A stretch of 64,000 nucleotides of DNA from an uncultured Pseudomonadota bacterium (GCA_902801125.1 CADCGT010000002.1:289157-353156), one strand, 5' to 3'. Shown: positions 38,511 to 48,098, numbered from the stretch's first letter. Numbers and translations are program-made. Notes: a model not told the origin generated them from the sequence alone.

Positions 38511-39515
38511 CTATTCTATGTTTACCAGTTCATCCAATAAATCATTCATATTATTCCGTAAATCTTCGCGGTCCCCGGCCCAGTTTAATCGTCGCATCAT
38601 GAATTTATAAACATCGTCCATGGTCAGATTCGGTATCCCGGCATTTTCCACAACGCGTGCCCACGCCAACCGCGGATCAGTCAAATGTCCATGTCCGCGC
38701 CCCGGAAACACCCAATAACCATCCTGGGGCAAATCGCGCAAAACAACAATCGCCATATCTGACAACGGCATATCACCCCATGTATATCGGTTAAAATCCA
38801 AATCTTCCCATTGCATTGAAAACACACGTGTCTTGGGTGCGAAACCATAGACCAACATTAAAAACGCCGCACGCACGGTTGGGTCGCTGTAATCTTTGAT
38901 TGCATCAACCAACCGCCGCAGACCGTATTTTGTAAGTGGTCGCACCCGCCGATTTTGTGTTGGCTTTGCAACACCCGTCACGGGATTATTTTTGACATAG
39001 CCTGTATCAATGGCATATCTAAATACACTTGCCAACAATTCATACATGCGTTCGGCAATGGCGGCGCCATCAATTGTTTCGATGGTATTTTTTATATCAT
39101 CTACCGTGATATCCGACACATTCTTGTCAAACAGAGATTTCAAATGCCGGTCAATAGACCGCACCAATTTATCGTATGTTCCAACCGTTCGATGCACACG
39201 ATTTTTCAAATACATTTGCACAAAATCACGGAACAAGATTTTTTTACGCTTTACCGGTGTTTTTTTCATTGCGTCGGCCAAAACATTGGCGACGGCACTG
39301 CGCGCATCTTCGATATCCATATCGGGATATTTACCAATAATAACGCGACGATCACGGCCCTTGATGCGTTTGCGCACAAAGAATGTTTTGACACCGCGAC
39401 TTGTTATATACATACGCAGGCGGGGTTCAGAAACATCTTGAACCACATCAAAACCACGCGATGGCAACGCCAGGTTGTCCAAAATATATGGATTAAAAAA
39501 GAATTGGTGCGACAT
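38511..39515 (-). CDS. Degenerate tyrosine recombinase (P4-integrase type), probably inactive
   Basis: 334 aa from ATG 39515 (GGGAG upstream). The N-terminal part resembles the DUF4102 arm-binding domain of P4-like integrases (RLRMYITSRGVKTFFVRKRIKGRDRRVIIGKYPD), followed by a SAM-like core-binding region. The catalytic domain aligns up to LVYGFAPKTRVFSMQWEDLDF, but the active-site Arg position reads Pro/Lys, the HxxR box reads DDVYK, and no Tyr nucleophile region remains. It may bind DNA without recombining. It lies at the end of the lepA gene string, with no attachment sites or phage genes visible. Confidence 0.7.
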   Translation of the reverse strand: MSHQFFFNPYILDNLALPSRGFDVVQDVSEPRLRMYITSRGVKTFFVRKRIKGRDRRVIIGKYPDMDIEDARSAVANVLADAMKKTPVKRKKILFRDFVQMYLKNRVHRTVGTYDKLVRSIDRHLKSLFDKNVSDITVDDIKNTIETIDGAAIAERMYELLASVFRYAIDTGYVKNNPVTGVAKPTQNRRVRPLTKYGLRRLVDAIKDYSDPTVRAAFLMLVYGFAPKTRVFSMQWEDLDFNRYTWGDMPLSDMAIVVLRDLPQDGYWVFPGRGHGHLTDPRLAWARVVENAGIPNLTMDDVYKFMMRRLNWAGDREDLRNNMNDLLDELVNIE

Positions 39516-39584
39516 GGCAAATTCTCCCTTTACTTTCTGGTGTGTGGGCAAAACAAATGCCCCGACTGTTTTTACCGTGTTTTA

Positions 39585-40151
39585 TTATTTACCGCGTCCA
39601 AATGCCTTGCTACGTGCCACCTTACATTTTGTGACCAATGCGTCATAATCTTGCAAGGCACTTTCGTATTTTTCCCGCATTTGTACTTCCGTGGCCCCTT
39701 CGGCAACCGCATATTCAAAAAACAAACTAAAAACTTCTTTGCTTTTTGCGTCTCTTTCACGCTTTAATTTGTGATATGCCCTTATATCAATCACACGTTC
39801 TTTTAATCCGAATAAATTCCAAATCGCCAAATTGCGTTCATATCTTGCATTTTTTAGCATCACATACGATTTAACGATTTTTGTATTCCATTTTTTATGT
39901 TGACATAACTCTTCTTCACATTTCTTATCTTTGTGAAAGATTACACATGTCATTGGCATAGCCACATCCTGTACAATTACAATATGTGCAGTCCCCTCAT
40001 TATCTATGACCACTTCGTCATTTACATTATTTTTTGGTTCTAGGCACCGAAAATCATTAACACAATCACGATAATCTTGGCGCGCACGATTAACAGTTTT
40101 TTGTTCTTCTTTTAATATTTGCCATGGATTTTTTTTAACAAACATACTCAT
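39585..40151 (-). CDS. Hypothetical charged helical protein, 188 aa
   Basis: No signal peptide. Mostly Lys/Arg/Glu-rich helices, with central Cys residues (FRCLEPKN; CEEELCQHKKW). The C-terminal half (KYESALQDYDALVTKCKVARSKAF) resembles the YD.A..AR ending of the two adjacent small proteins, so it may be a longer relative. Starts 13 bp after the neighbouring 123-aa gene ends. Function unknown. Confidence 0.6.
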   Translation of the reverse strand: MSMFVKKNPWQILKEEQKTVNRARQDYRDCVNDFRCLEPKNNVNDEVVIDNEGTAHIVIVQDVAMPMTCVIFHKDKKCEEELCQHKKWNTKIVKSYVMLKNARYERNLAIWNLFGLKERVIDIRAYHKLKRERDAKSKEVFSLFFEYAVAEGATEVQMREKYESALQDYDALVTKCKVARSKAFGRGK

Positions 40152-40163
40152 GTTTTTACCTTT

Positions 40164-40535
40164 TTATTTGGTAAGTTTTTTAATACGCAACACATTACGT
40201 ACAAATGCGCGACGTGCCGCACGCGCATCATCGTACGCGAATTGTGCCGCAACGGCATCCCAATTTAATTCTTCATATTCGCAATTATTATTTTGGCACA
40301 ATTTATGGCAATCAAATTTATCACAAAACTTAACCAGCCCATTATCATCTAAAAGATCCGCACTCAAACTTTTCGCCCTAACGCCATCAAAACGATTTAT
40401 ACACATCGTGGAATTCGCCCCGTCAAGATTATATCCATCACACCAAAGCGAAATTTCCGCAATGGCGCGATTTAACGCCCGACGCGCATTACGTACATTT
40501 TGATTCAACAAACGATATTCTTCTAATTTTGTCAT
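40164..40535 (-). CDS. Small Cys-containing paralog 2, 123 aa
   Basis: A paralog of the next upstream gene: both begin with a KL-EYR helix and share a C-N-x-F segment, a KFC..F...LC....C pattern and an ending with YD-x-A-x-A-x-R-x-FVR. The four Cys could bind zinc, or form disulfides if exported, but there is no signal peptide. Function unknown. Confidence 0.6.
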   Translation of the reverse strand: MTKLEEYRLLNQNVRNARRALNRAIAEISLWCDGYNLDGANSTMCINRFDGVRAKSLSADLLDDNGLVKFCDKFDCHKLCQNNNCEYEELNWDAVAAQFAYDDARAARRAFVRNVLRIKKLTK

Positions 40536-40550
40536 CTTGTGTCCTTTTTA

Positions 40551-40922
40551 CTATTTTGATTTTTTATTAAACAATTCTCGTATAAATTGACGACGACGCG
40601 CCACCGCCATATCATATCTTTCACGTGCAACAATATAGTCCATATTTTCCGGATACTTTGGACATTTTCTGTCTGCGCACAATTCGGGACCAAATAACGG
40701 ACAGAATTTTGTAAATTCACCAGCTTCATACGCATTTGGATCCATACATATACCATAAACCCGTTCGAATTTATTTATACAGGCAAAAATTTCAAAATCT
40801 TCAGGTTTGTCCAAAAAATATTCTTTGTTATAACTGGTTATCTTGGCACGCGCCGCCCGCATCTCGGCCTTTTTTTGGCGCAGGTCTTTTGAAATATCCC
40901 GATATTCCATCAATTTATTCAT
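40551..40922 (-). CDS. Small Cys-containing paralog 1, 123 aa
   Basis: Same length and layout as its downstream paralog: MNKLMEYRDISKDLRQ, FACINKFERVYG, then KFCPLFGPELCADRKC, and RERYDMAVARRRQFIREL. It starts 18 bp after lepA ends and probably is read from the lepA transcript. Function unknown. Confidence 0.6.
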   Translation of the reverse strand: MNKLMEYRDISKDLRQKKAEMRAARAKITSYNKEYFLDKPEDFEIFACINKFERVYGICMDPNAYEAGEFTKFCPLFGPELCADRKCPKYPENMDYIVARERYDMAVARRRQFIRELFNKKSK

Positions 40923-40939
40923 TTTTCATTCCTTTGGTT

Positions 40940-42727
40940 TTACACTTTCAGTGCGTTAATGAACGCGGATTGCGGTATTTCTACATTACCGAATGTCCGC
41001 ATACGCTTTTTCCCCTCTTTCTGCTTCTCCAAAAGTTTTCTTTTACGCGTGATGTCACCACCATAGCATTTTGCGGTCACGTCCTTGCGATATGCGGCAA
41101 TTGTTTCACGCGCGATAATTTTTCCACCGATTGCGGCCTGGAGTGGTATTTTAAATTGGTGCCGCGGTATAAGGTCTTTTAATTTTTCCACAATCGCGCG
41201 TCCGCGTTTTTCGGCGCCCCCCCTGTGGCACATAAACGACAGCGGTTCAACATTTTCTTCGTTGACCAGGATTGAAACCTTGACCAAATCGGACGGTCTG
41301 TAATCCTGGACAACATAGTCGAACGATGCGTATCCCGACGATATAGATTTTACCCGGTCATAGAAATCGAACACTATTTCCGCCAACGGCAATTGGTACA
41401 CCAAAACCGCGCGATTTCCGACATAGGAAATATTTTCTTGGACCCCGCGTCGGTCGGCACACAGTTGCATAATTCCGCCCATATATTTATCGGGCATCAT
41501 AATTGTTGCACGCACCCATGGTTCTTCGATAGATTCGATTTTTGTAATGTCAGGCATATCGGCGGGATTTTCCAAATCAACAATTTCGCCATTGCGCAAA
41601 TGCACCTTGTACAGAACGCTTGGCACCGTGTTTATCAACGCCAAATTAAATTCGCGCGCCAATCGTTCACTTATAATTTCCATATGCAGCAAACCCAAAA
41701 ATCCGCACCTTAAACCAAACCCCAACGCGGACGATTTTTCGGTTGTGAATACAAAAGACGCATCATTCAATGCCAATTTTTCCGCACTTTCACGCAGGTT
41801 CGGGTAATCATCCGATTCCACCGGAAAGAACGAAGAAAACACCACCGGCACCGATGGTTTAAATCCCGGCAATGCATCAACCGTTGCGCGCGAATCGGCA
41901 ATCGTATCACCGACACGGCAATCATGAATCGTCTTCATTCCCGTAATAATAAACCCAATTTCCCCGGTGGCAAGTGAATCAGTATCAACCATTTTTGGCG
42001 TAAAATATCCGATTTTTTCTACTGTGTATTCTGCGCCCGTTGCCAAGAATTTTATTTTCTGGCCCCGTCGCAATGTGCCATCGACAACGCGCACCAACAC
42101 AACCACGCCCAAATATGAATCATACCACGAATCAACCAAAAGTGCGCGTGTCGGCGCATTTTCATCGCCATGTGGTGCGGGCAATTTATGAACAATTTCT
42201 TCCAATAATTCCGGCACACCGGCACCGGTTTTTCCGGACACCGCCAACGCATCATTTGCATCCAGCCCAATAACATCTGAAATTTGTGCGCGCGTGGCAT
42301 CAACATCACTTGACGGCAAATCAATCTTGTTCAAAACCGGCAACATTTCCAAATCGTTATCCAACGCCAGGTACGCATTCGCCAGTGTTTGTGCCTGGAC
42401 ACCCTGGGTTGCATCAACCAAGACCAACGCGCCTTCGCACGCGGCCAATGATCGTGACACTTCGTATGAAAAATCGACATGTCCCGGCGTGTCCATTAAA
42501 TTCAGTTGATAAACCTGGCCATCTTTGGCGCGATAGTTCAAACGCACCGTCTGGGCCTTAATCGTAATTCCGCGTTCGCGTTCGATATCCATAGAATCCA
42601 AAACCTGGGCCTTCATTTCACGCGATTCCAAACCACCGGTGTATTCAATCAACCGATCCGAAAGCGTTGATTTCCCATGATCAATATGCGCAACAATTGA
42701 AAAATTTCTAATATTTTTTTGATTCAT
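40940..42727 (-). CDS. lepA: Elongation factor 4 (LepA)
   Basis: 595-aa translational GTPase that back-translocates or helps 30S maturation. G1 is AHIDHGKST (residues 13-21), G3 DTPGHVDF, and G4 is NKID. The LepA-specific C-terminal domain has [18 protein letters not shown] and [29 protein letters not shown] precedes the ATG. rbfA, another 30S-assembly gene, lies just upstream on the same strand. Confidence 0.98.
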   Translation of the reverse strand: MNQKNIRNFSIVAHIDHGKSTLSDRLIEYTGGLESREMKAQVLDSMDIERERGITIKAQTVRLNYRAKDGQVYQLNLMDTPGHVDFSYEVSRSLAACEGALVLVDATQGVQAQTLANAYLALDNDLEMLPVLNKIDLPSSDVDATRAQISDVIGLDANDALAVSGKTGAGVPELLEEIVHKLPAPHGDENAPTRALLVDSWYDSYLGVVVLVRVVDGTLRRGQKIKFLATGAEYTVEKIGYFTPKMVDTDSLATGEIGFIITGMKTIHDCRVGDTIADSRATVDALPGFKPSVPVVFSSFFPVESDDYPNLRESAEKLALNDASFVFTTEKSSALGFGLRCGFLGLLHMEIISERLAREFNLALINTVPSVLYKVHLRNGEIVDLENPADMPDITKIESIEEPWVRATIMMPDKYMGGIMQLCADRRGVQENISYVGNRAVLVYQLPLAEIVFDFYDRVKSISSGYASFDYVVQDYRPSDLVKVSILVNEENVEPLSFMCHRGGAEKRGRAIVEKLKDLIPRHQFKIPLQAAIGGKIIARETIAAYRKDVTAKCYGGDITRKRKLLEKQKEGKKRMRTFGNVEIPQSAFINALKV

Positions 42728-42810
42728 TCCTTACCCATTCATTAACCACTTATCTGCGGCAATGATACACTCGTATATCGTGTTTAGCAAGGCAAAAATT
42801 CAACAATTTA

Positions 42811-43161
42811 CTATTTCAAATTGCTTAACAGCGCATCCATTTTTTCTGCGCGTTCCAGTGTATCATCGTATGTAAATCTTATTTGTGGAACATATTTTTG
42901 GTCTAATTTCTGGCCCATTTGAAAACGAATCGTCCGCGTTTCAATATCCAATCGGCGTTGCACGGTATCTATGTCATCGGTATGGCAATGAAAGAACAAC
43001 CGCACAAATTGCAGACCGCCACGCGCAACCGACCCAACAATCGACACACCCGATAAAATTGGGTCATCGGCATAATTGTTGCGAATAATTTCTGCAACAA
43101 TGGTCTGGACCTTGGCCGCGATGCGTTCATTACGATTCGAATCAGATTTGATTTTTGGCAT
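42811..43161 (-). CDS. rbfA: Ribosome-binding factor A
   Basis: 116 aa, the normal RbfA size. It helps mature the 16S 5' end during 30S assembly. It has the KH-like fold with RNERIAAKVQTIVAEII at the start and VPQIRFTYDDTLERAEKMDALL at the end, as in the family. Unusually it is next to lepA rather than infB/truB. Confidence 0.9.
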   Translation of the reverse strand: MPKIKSDSNRNERIAAKVQTIVAEIIRNNYADDPILSGVSIVGSVARGGLQFVRLFFHCHTDDIDTVQRRLDIETRTIRFQMGQKLDQKYVPQIRFTYDDTLERAEKMDALLSNLK

Positions 43162-43231
43162 TTTATGTTTCCATTGTTTTATTTACAATCTCAATGTATA
43201 ATATATTCCAACACAATCAAGGAAAAATTTT

Positions 43232-43804
43232 ATGAAATTGTCTGAATACTTGTTATCACGTGCCGAAACCAAGACATATACATGGATTGTATTTTTAATG
43301 ACGGTCTGTGAATCGATATTTTTATTTATTCCACCCGAAGTCTTTATGACCCCACCAATTATTGCGAACAAAAAACGCGCGGTTCCGGTCGTAATGGCGG
43401 CGACATTTGGGTCGATTGTTGGTGGCATAATCGCGTATTGCATTGGATTGTGGCTGTTCGATTCGGTTGGGGTATGGCTTATTGAAAATTTTGCAAGCAT
43501 GGAAAAATTTGAAATCGCACAAAGTTTATTTATCAAACACGGCGTGTTTATAATCTTTTTAACGGCCGTCACCCCAATACCATATAAATTGATGGCGATG
43601 TGCGCGGGATTTATGGGCTTTCCAGCGGTGCTGTTTCTGGGACTGTCAGCGATATTCCGCACGGGCCGTTTCGCGATTGTTGGATACTTGCTCTGGCGGT
43701 TTCAAGACCGCGCAAACGCGATAGTCAAAAAATTCTTTTGGCCCCTTACCGCATTGGCAATAATCATCGCCGGATTGGGAATAATATTGATGTTTTGCCT
43801 TTAA
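43232..43804 (+). CDS. YqaA/VTT-domain inner-membrane protein
   Basis: A 190-aa protein with four to five hydrophobic segments. The VTT/DedA-like core is visible as VFLMTVCESIFLFIPPEVFMTPP near the N-terminus, with later FLTAVTPIPYKLMAMCAGFMGF and FRTGRFAIVGYLLW. DedA/YqaA proteins are proposed lipid scramblases or flippases. The gene is divergent from rbfA; TGTATAAT around 43195 may be its -10. Confidence 0.8.
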   Translation: MKLSEYLLSRAETKTYTWIVFLMTVCESIFLFIPPEVFMTPPIIANKKRAVPVVMAATFGSIVGGIIAYCIGLWLFDSVGVWLIENFASMEKFEIAQSLFIKHGVFIIFLTAVTPIPYKLMAMCAGFMGFPAVLFLGLSAIFRTGRFAIVGYLLWRFQDRANAIVKKFFWPLTALAIIIAGLGIILMFCL

Positions 43805-44772
43805 TTTCCACTTGGTAAATACAGGTTCACCACCGGCCCGCCAATAAATTCGCCCGTGCCAGAATTTGTAAAGAATGTATTTGTGACCGTATCATACATT
43901 CCCAACACACCATCAGAATTACGGCGGGCGGGGATAAAATTACGAATCAAAGTTGCGCCACTATATAATGCAAAATTAAATACTTGTAGCGCACTTTGGG
44001 CCAGGTTACCGCCGTTTTGATGTACCAGTGCAAATAATTTAAGCGACGACGGAGTATTAAAATTATTTTGTACATTTGGATTCCAAACAAAAGAACCATT
44101 TAAATAAGCCCCACGCTTTGATAAATTTACATGATATTTTTGTGTTGTCGCATTTGCACCAGTATATCCCCCAGAAGAACCAAAACCAATTCTAAAAGCT
44201 GAACCAAGAGAACCGCTACGCGCCCATATACCAATTGCATTTGAAGATGCGCTAACTCTATCACCAAAAATCATAAAATCTGATGTTCTGCCAGTTGCGC
44301 GAAAAGTTATATCTACCTTGGTATCTTGATTTCCGATAATCTCAGTATCAATCCATTGTGTCCCCGTGCTTTCGATATATTCCAATGCGGTGTATCCGGT
44401 GGGTAAAATTTGCTGTGTGGGCGTACCGAACACATCCATCAACAAACATTCGCCGTGGGCGTCATATTCTACACACTGAAACTCACTATCTATAGCGTTT
44501 TGAACAGCGGTGTTCATTGTGACGGCATCAATCAGGGCGTTTTGTTGCGCCGTGTATTCGCCATTTGCGTCATAAATCCCCTTGGTGCCGTATTCGCCCG
44601 CCGTGCCGGTGTTGGTTAAAACCTGTGTCGCGCCGTCGTTTGCCGAAATTTTATCTTGTTTGGTTGCAACCGCGGCATCCACATAACCTTTACTTGTCGG
44701 AATATTTTCGCCGGCGGCAAACGCGCCCGCAACCGCAAACACACCCATCAAAACAAATAAAAACTTTTTCAT
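43801..44772 (-). CDS. Secreted YVD-family protein with LamG-like jelly-roll domain
   Basis: 323 aa from ATG 44772 (GGAG upstream). Signal peptide MKKFLFVLMGVFAVAGAFA, family motif PTSKGYVDAAVATKQDKI, then a short C-x-E-Y...ECLLM segment like other members. A C-terminal domain of about 200 residues follows: LPTGYTALEYIESTGTQWID, LYSG-like strands, and NFIPARRNSDGVLGMYDTVTNTFF. That pattern is the concanavalin/LamG-type domain often found in gut bacterial and phage surface proteins, usually carbohydrate-binding. It overlaps the end of the convergent VTT gene by 4 bp. Palindrome element C is upstream. Confidence 0.75.
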   Translation of the reverse strand: MKKFLFVLMGVFAVAGAFAAGENIPTSKGYVDAAVATKQDKISANDGATQVLTNTGTAGEYGTKGIYDANGEYTAQQNALIDAVTMNTAVQNAIDSEFQCVEYDAHGECLLMDVFGTPTQQILPTGYTALEYIESTGTQWIDTEIIGNQDTKVDITFRATGRTSDFMIFGDRVSASSNAIGIWARSGSLGSAFRIGFGSSGGYTGANATTQKYHVNLSKRGAYLNGSFVWNPNVQNNFNTPSSLKLFALVHQNGGNLAQSALQVFNFALYSGATLIRNFIPARRNSDGVLGMYDTVTNTFFTNSGTGEFIGGPVVNLYLPSGN

Positions 44773-44808
44773 ATTTTCTCCACTTTTCCCTATGCACAAA
44801 GCGTAAAA

Positions 44809-44974
44809 AAACCAAGGTTTTTTCTATACGCCCCCGGCGGAAAAACCGAAATTTGTAACCAATTGTTTTTACGCAATAAAAAAATTTTGATTTTTTGAAA
44901 AAAAGTGTTGATTTTAAACCTTGGTTTTTTTATACACCCATCGCACGCAAAAACCCGCGGAAATCCGCGGGTTG
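44809..44974 (-). promoter_or_regulatory. 107-bp-spaced palindrome element, copy C
   Basis: AAACCAAGGTTT at 44809-44820 and AAACCTTGGTTT at 44916-44927, centres 107 bp apart. The gene-proximal interior differs from copies A and B, and the GC hairpin is AACCCGCGG-type. Confidence 0.75.
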
Positions 44975-45052
44975 CACTAACCACTATCACTAACCACTAA
45001 CACCCGTCGCGGCACGCCACGCCGCGGTCGTGACGGACTAACCACTATCACT
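44975..45052. repeat. ACTAACC/GC-hairpin repeat, full copy
   Basis: CACTAACCACTATCACTAACC, GC hairpin core (one base changed from the 6737 copy), then ACTAACCACTATCAC, ending at the plsC stop. Confidence 0.75.
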
Positions 45053-45054
45053 CT

Positions 45055-45762
45055 TTACGCACTGTGGCGGTTTATCGCTTCGCCTATTTCGGCCAATGAC
45101 GCACTTGATGGCAAAATCGGTTCAAAATATACATTCGCGACACCGGGACTCATTCGTCCACGCTTTGGCCAATAAAGGCCCGTATCCGTTCCAACCGGCA
45201 TAATCGGCAACTTTAATTCATGCGCCAAAAACAACAATCCGCGTTTTAATGCCGCACGATGCCCCGGTTTTACACGTGTGCCTTCGGGAAAAATAATCAG
45301 TGTTTGCCCGTTCATAATTTTCTTTGCAACCGCATGTGCAAGTTTTTTCATATTCGTCGCCCCACGCGCCCGGTTCACCGGTTGCAGCCCCATTCGCCAA
45401 AACGCCCAACCATAAATTGGAATCCACAACAATTCACGCTTTATAATAAAGAACGGATTTTGAACATTGTTCGCCAAAATCGCAACCTCCATCATAGACA
45501 TGTGTTTCGCGGCAATTATCGCCTTGCCATCAACACGCACATTTTCATTTGGCGCCATCGGCACACCGTTTTCTTCGGTTTTGGGATAATGCAACGTATA
45601 TCTTATTCCACATATAATCCGCGCAAGGGTCAACACGCCACGCGCATCGGCCAAGACAAACCTGGTATTTAATTTTTTTGACACCAATCCCACCAACAAC
45701 AACGGCGCCCAAAGTGCAAAATAAATTCCCAATACAATTTTAAATATAATCGTTCTTAACAT
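45055..45762 (-). CDS. plsC: 1-acyl-sn-glycerol-3-phosphate acyltransferase
   Basis: 235 aa. Acylates lysophosphatidate to phosphatidate, using acyl chains carried by ACP or CoA. The HX4D box reads HMSMME, i.e. Glu in the last place, a variant I recall in other alphaproteobacterial PlsC proteins. FPEGTRVKPG (box III) and PIMPVGTDTGLYWPKRG follow. An N-terminal hydrophobic segment anchors it. Last gene of the ftsE-ftsX-DUF218-plsC operon. Confidence 0.9.
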   Translation of the reverse strand: MLRTIIFKIVLGIYFALWAPLLLVGLVSKKLNTRFVLADARGVLTLARIICGIRYTLHYPKTEENGVPMAPNENVRVDGKAIIAAKHMSMMEVAILANNVQNPFFIIKRELLWIPIYGWAFWRMGLQPVNRARGATNMKKLAHAVAKKIMNGQTLIIFPEGTRVKPGHRAALKRGLLFLAHELKLPIMPVGTDTGLYWPKRGRMSPGVANVYFEPILPSSASLAEIGEAINRHSA

Positions 45763-45779
45763 TTCATCCCCTTAATGTA

Positions 45780-46301
45780 TTACAAGTAATGTGGTCCTTC
45801 TTTGATTCCGAACATTGTGACAATATATTTTACATATTCTATTCCCCAACGTTCCAATCGGCGCGCCGGCGGCATTTCGGACAACGTCACCGGACACGCA
45901 ACAATCTTAACATCGGGCAATTCCGATTGAATAAGGTATTTTGCGCGCCGAACATGATCTTCGGTTGTTATCACAACGATTCGGTCAAGGCCCGACCGCC
46001 CAACAATTTTCCGAATCGCCACGGCGTTTTGATATGTCGATTTAGATTCCGATTCGATAATTGCCCGGTCTGTATTTGGGTACCCCGCGGCATCCGGCGC
46101 CCCAATTATATATAAATCTGAATCGGGGTATTTTTCCATCTGTTTCAACGCAAAAGGCACGCGCCGATAATCCCCGGTCAAGACGAAAATACTGTCATTT
46201 TCCATAATAAATTCGCAATCGTTTGGCGCGGTCAATTTGAACGCAACCCCGCCCAGCACGAACAAACCCAACAATAAAAACGACGGTCGCAGAATTTTCA
46301 T
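45780..46301 (-). CDS. DUF218/YdcF-like envelope protein
   Basis: 173 aa with an N-terminal membrane segment (FLLLGLFVLGGVAFKLTA). DUF218 hallmarks are IFVLTGDYRRVPFALKQME, ESESKSTYQNAVAI and VVITTEDHVRRAKYLIQ. Members act at the envelope, with SanA-like members tied to vancomycin sensitivity. The exact role is unknown. The ATG overlaps the ftsX stop by 4 bp, indicating coupling. Confidence 0.85.
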   Translation of the reverse strand: MKILRPSFLLLGLFVLGGVAFKLTAPNDCEFIMENDSIFVLTGDYRRVPFALKQMEKYPDSDLYIIGAPDAAGYPNTDRAIIESESKSTYQNAVAIRKIVGRSGLDRIVVITTEDHVRRAKYLIQSELPDVKIVACPVTLSEMPPARRLERWGIEYVKYIVTMFGIKEGPHYL

Positions 46302-47143
46302 TGCTCACAATTTAAAATTTTCAATGTTGTCTTTTTTGTTATAACGATTGCAAAGATAACAATCAATATTGGCATCATAATCAACACGCCCCACCCCACG
46401 GCACCGATACCAAGCATAGCCATCAAACCCACGCGTGCCGAATGCGCGACACCGATGACGGCGCCCAATACCGGCAACGCGGCCAAGAATCCACCCCCGC
46501 ACGCCACGACACAGATTTTTGTAATAACCATCTGCATTTGTCGGACGACGAACGAATCGCTTGCACCGACCTGGTTCAAAATTTCCAATTCGCGCCGGTG
46601 CAGCAACGCCGTATTTCGCGCGACGAACGAAACGCACATTCCGATTGCCCCAATCATTAGGGCCGCCAAAAACCCAAGGATAGCAATCATTTTCCATCCC
46701 GCATTCACCGACGGTCGCAGTGCATCACTGTGTGTGATAAACCGTGCGCCATCACGAATCGTTTCACGCACCGCCGCGACTGCTTCTTGGTCTTTGAATT
46801 CAACCTCGAACATTTTCGGCAAGTATTTTTCCAACGCCCCGCGTCCCGCGCCCGAAATCCAGGGCCGCATCATATCGACCATTTCATCGTTTGACACGAC
46901 GCGAACCGATTCGATTTTGTCTTTATTTTCATCAAGTTTTTTTTGCACGGCGCGTGCGGCATCATCACCGGCGGCCTGAATTGTTGCGAAATTATTCCAT
47001 TGCCGATTCCACCGCACGACGCCGCCACCAATAGCCATCGCGATTCCCAACGCCACCACGGCCAAGAACGTCATAAGCCCCATCACCGCGGTCATAAACA
47101 CGGACTGGTCCCGAAACAGAGAAAAAACAATTGGTCGTTTCAT
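46298..47143 (-). CDS. ftsX: Cell-division protein FtsX
   Basis: 281 aa from ATG 47143, one base after the ftsE stop; an upstream in-frame start would overlap ftsE with low-complexity residues. Four transmembrane helices (about 15-45, 165-195, 215-245, 250-275) and an extracytoplasmic loop between TM1 and TM2. With FtsE it couples ATP hydrolysis to septal peptidoglycan hydrolase activation. Confidence 0.9.
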   Translation of the reverse strand: MKRPIVFSLFRDQSVFMTAVMGLMTFLAVVALGIAMAIGGGVVRWNRQWNNFATIQAAGDDAARAVQKKLDENKDKIESVRVVSNDEMVDMMRPWISGAGRGALEKYLPKMFEVEFKDQEAVAAVRETIRDGARFITHSDALRPSVNAGWKMIAILGFLAALMIGAIGMCVSFVARNTALLHRRELEILNQVGASDSFVVRQMQMVITKICVVACGGGFLAALPVLGAVIGVAHSARVGLMAMLGIGAVGWGVLIMMPILIVIFAIVITKKTTLKILNCEQ

Positions 47144-47144
47144 A

Positions 47145-47939
47145 CTATTTATTTCCGATATCGCTAAATTGTTTCGACAACGCGGCAAAGTAGCCGGCGC
47201 CATCGTCTTTGATTGTTGGTTTTTTGGCCTCTGTGGTTCGCGGTGTGGCGGTTGCGCGCCGCGCGCCGACAAAGTTCACATGATGATTTTCGACATGCAT
47301 CACCGGGAATTTATATTTTTCCATCAATCCCGAATTATGCGTTGCCAGAATAATTGTTGTTCCGAACATTTTATTCATTTGTATAAAAAGTTCCATCAAA
47401 CGCGACGCGTTTTCGTCGTCCAGGTTTCCCGTCGGTTCGTCCGCCAGCATAATTGCAGGCTGGACAATAATTGCGCGCGCGACCGACACGCGTTGTTGTT
47501 GCCCGCCGCTTAACGACAACGGGTTAGAATCCGCGAACTTTGCAAGGCCCACCCATTCAAGGGTTTTTGTGACCAATTTTTTCACTTTCGATTCGTCGAC
47601 CCCACGCACGCGCAACGGCAACGCCACATTATCGAACACCGACATATGGGACAGCAACGAATATTCCTGGAACACAATTGCCATTTTATGGCGCATTTCT
47701 GTGACATCGTCGTGCGACATATTATTTGTCTGTTTACCAAAGACCTTGATAATTCCGCGGCATGGCCTGTGCAGTCGATATATCAACCGCAACAGCGTTG
47801 TTTTCCCCGCGCCCGACGCGCCCGACAAGAAATAGAACGCCCCGGCGCCAATATTAAACGACACATCGGTCAGTATATCATCGTCTTCGTCATAGCGCGC
47901 GCCGACATTTGCAAAAGAAATGATTGTGTTATCTTCCAT
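47145..47939 (-). CDS. ftsE: Cell-division ATP-binding protein FtsE
   Basis: 264 aa from ATG 47939. ABC ATPase with Walker A GASGAGKTT (40-48), signature LSGGQQQRV, Walker B IMLADEPT and the H-loop ATHN. The C-terminus carries about 40 extra residues rich in Ala, Thr and Lys. No Shine-Dalgarno is visible, and the ATG is 7 nt after the -10, so it may be leaderless. First gene of the four-gene envelope operon. Confidence 0.93.
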   Translation of the reverse strand: MEDNTIISFANVGARYDEDDDILTDVSFNIGAGAFYFLSGASGAGKTTLLRLIYRLHRPCRGIIKVFGKQTNNMSHDDVTEMRHKMAIVFQEYSLLSHMSVFDNVALPLRVRGVDESKVKKLVTKTLEWVGLAKFADSNPLSLSGGQQQRVSVARAIIVQPAIMLADEPTGNLDDENASRLMELFIQMNKMFGTTIILATHNSGLMEKYKFPVMHVENHHVNFVGARRATATPRTTEAKKPTIKDDGAGYFAALSKQFSDIGNK

Positions 47940-47946
47940 GCAACAA

Positions 47947-47975
47947 ACCATAGTAAAAAAAATTTTTCGGGTCAA
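47947..47975 (-). promoter_or_regulatory. ftsE promoter, probably leaderless
   Basis: TTGACC -35 (47970-47975), 17-bp spacer, TATGGT -10 (47947-47952) on the minus strand; the ATG begins 7 nt later. Confidence 0.5.
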
Positions 47976-47984
47976 GCCCCATTT

Positions 47985-48024
47985 CCCCACTAACCACTAA
48001 CACTAACCACTAACCACTAACACT
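47985..48024. repeat. Tandem ACTAACC-type repeats
   Basis: Five consecutive ACTAACC/ACTAACA units between divergent ftsE and the barrel gene. Confidence 0.7.
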
Positions 48025-48098
48025 AATTTTTTTAATTTTGCATTTTGAGATAGGCATTTTTTATGATATACTGGTGTCAAAGAAATGGAGAAAAAGTT

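Noticed and set aside
38511..39515. Active prophage or genomic-island integrase
   Set aside because: Catalytic residues are not recognisable, no attachment-site repeats are visible, and the nearby tRNA (34 kb) is intact and unlinked.
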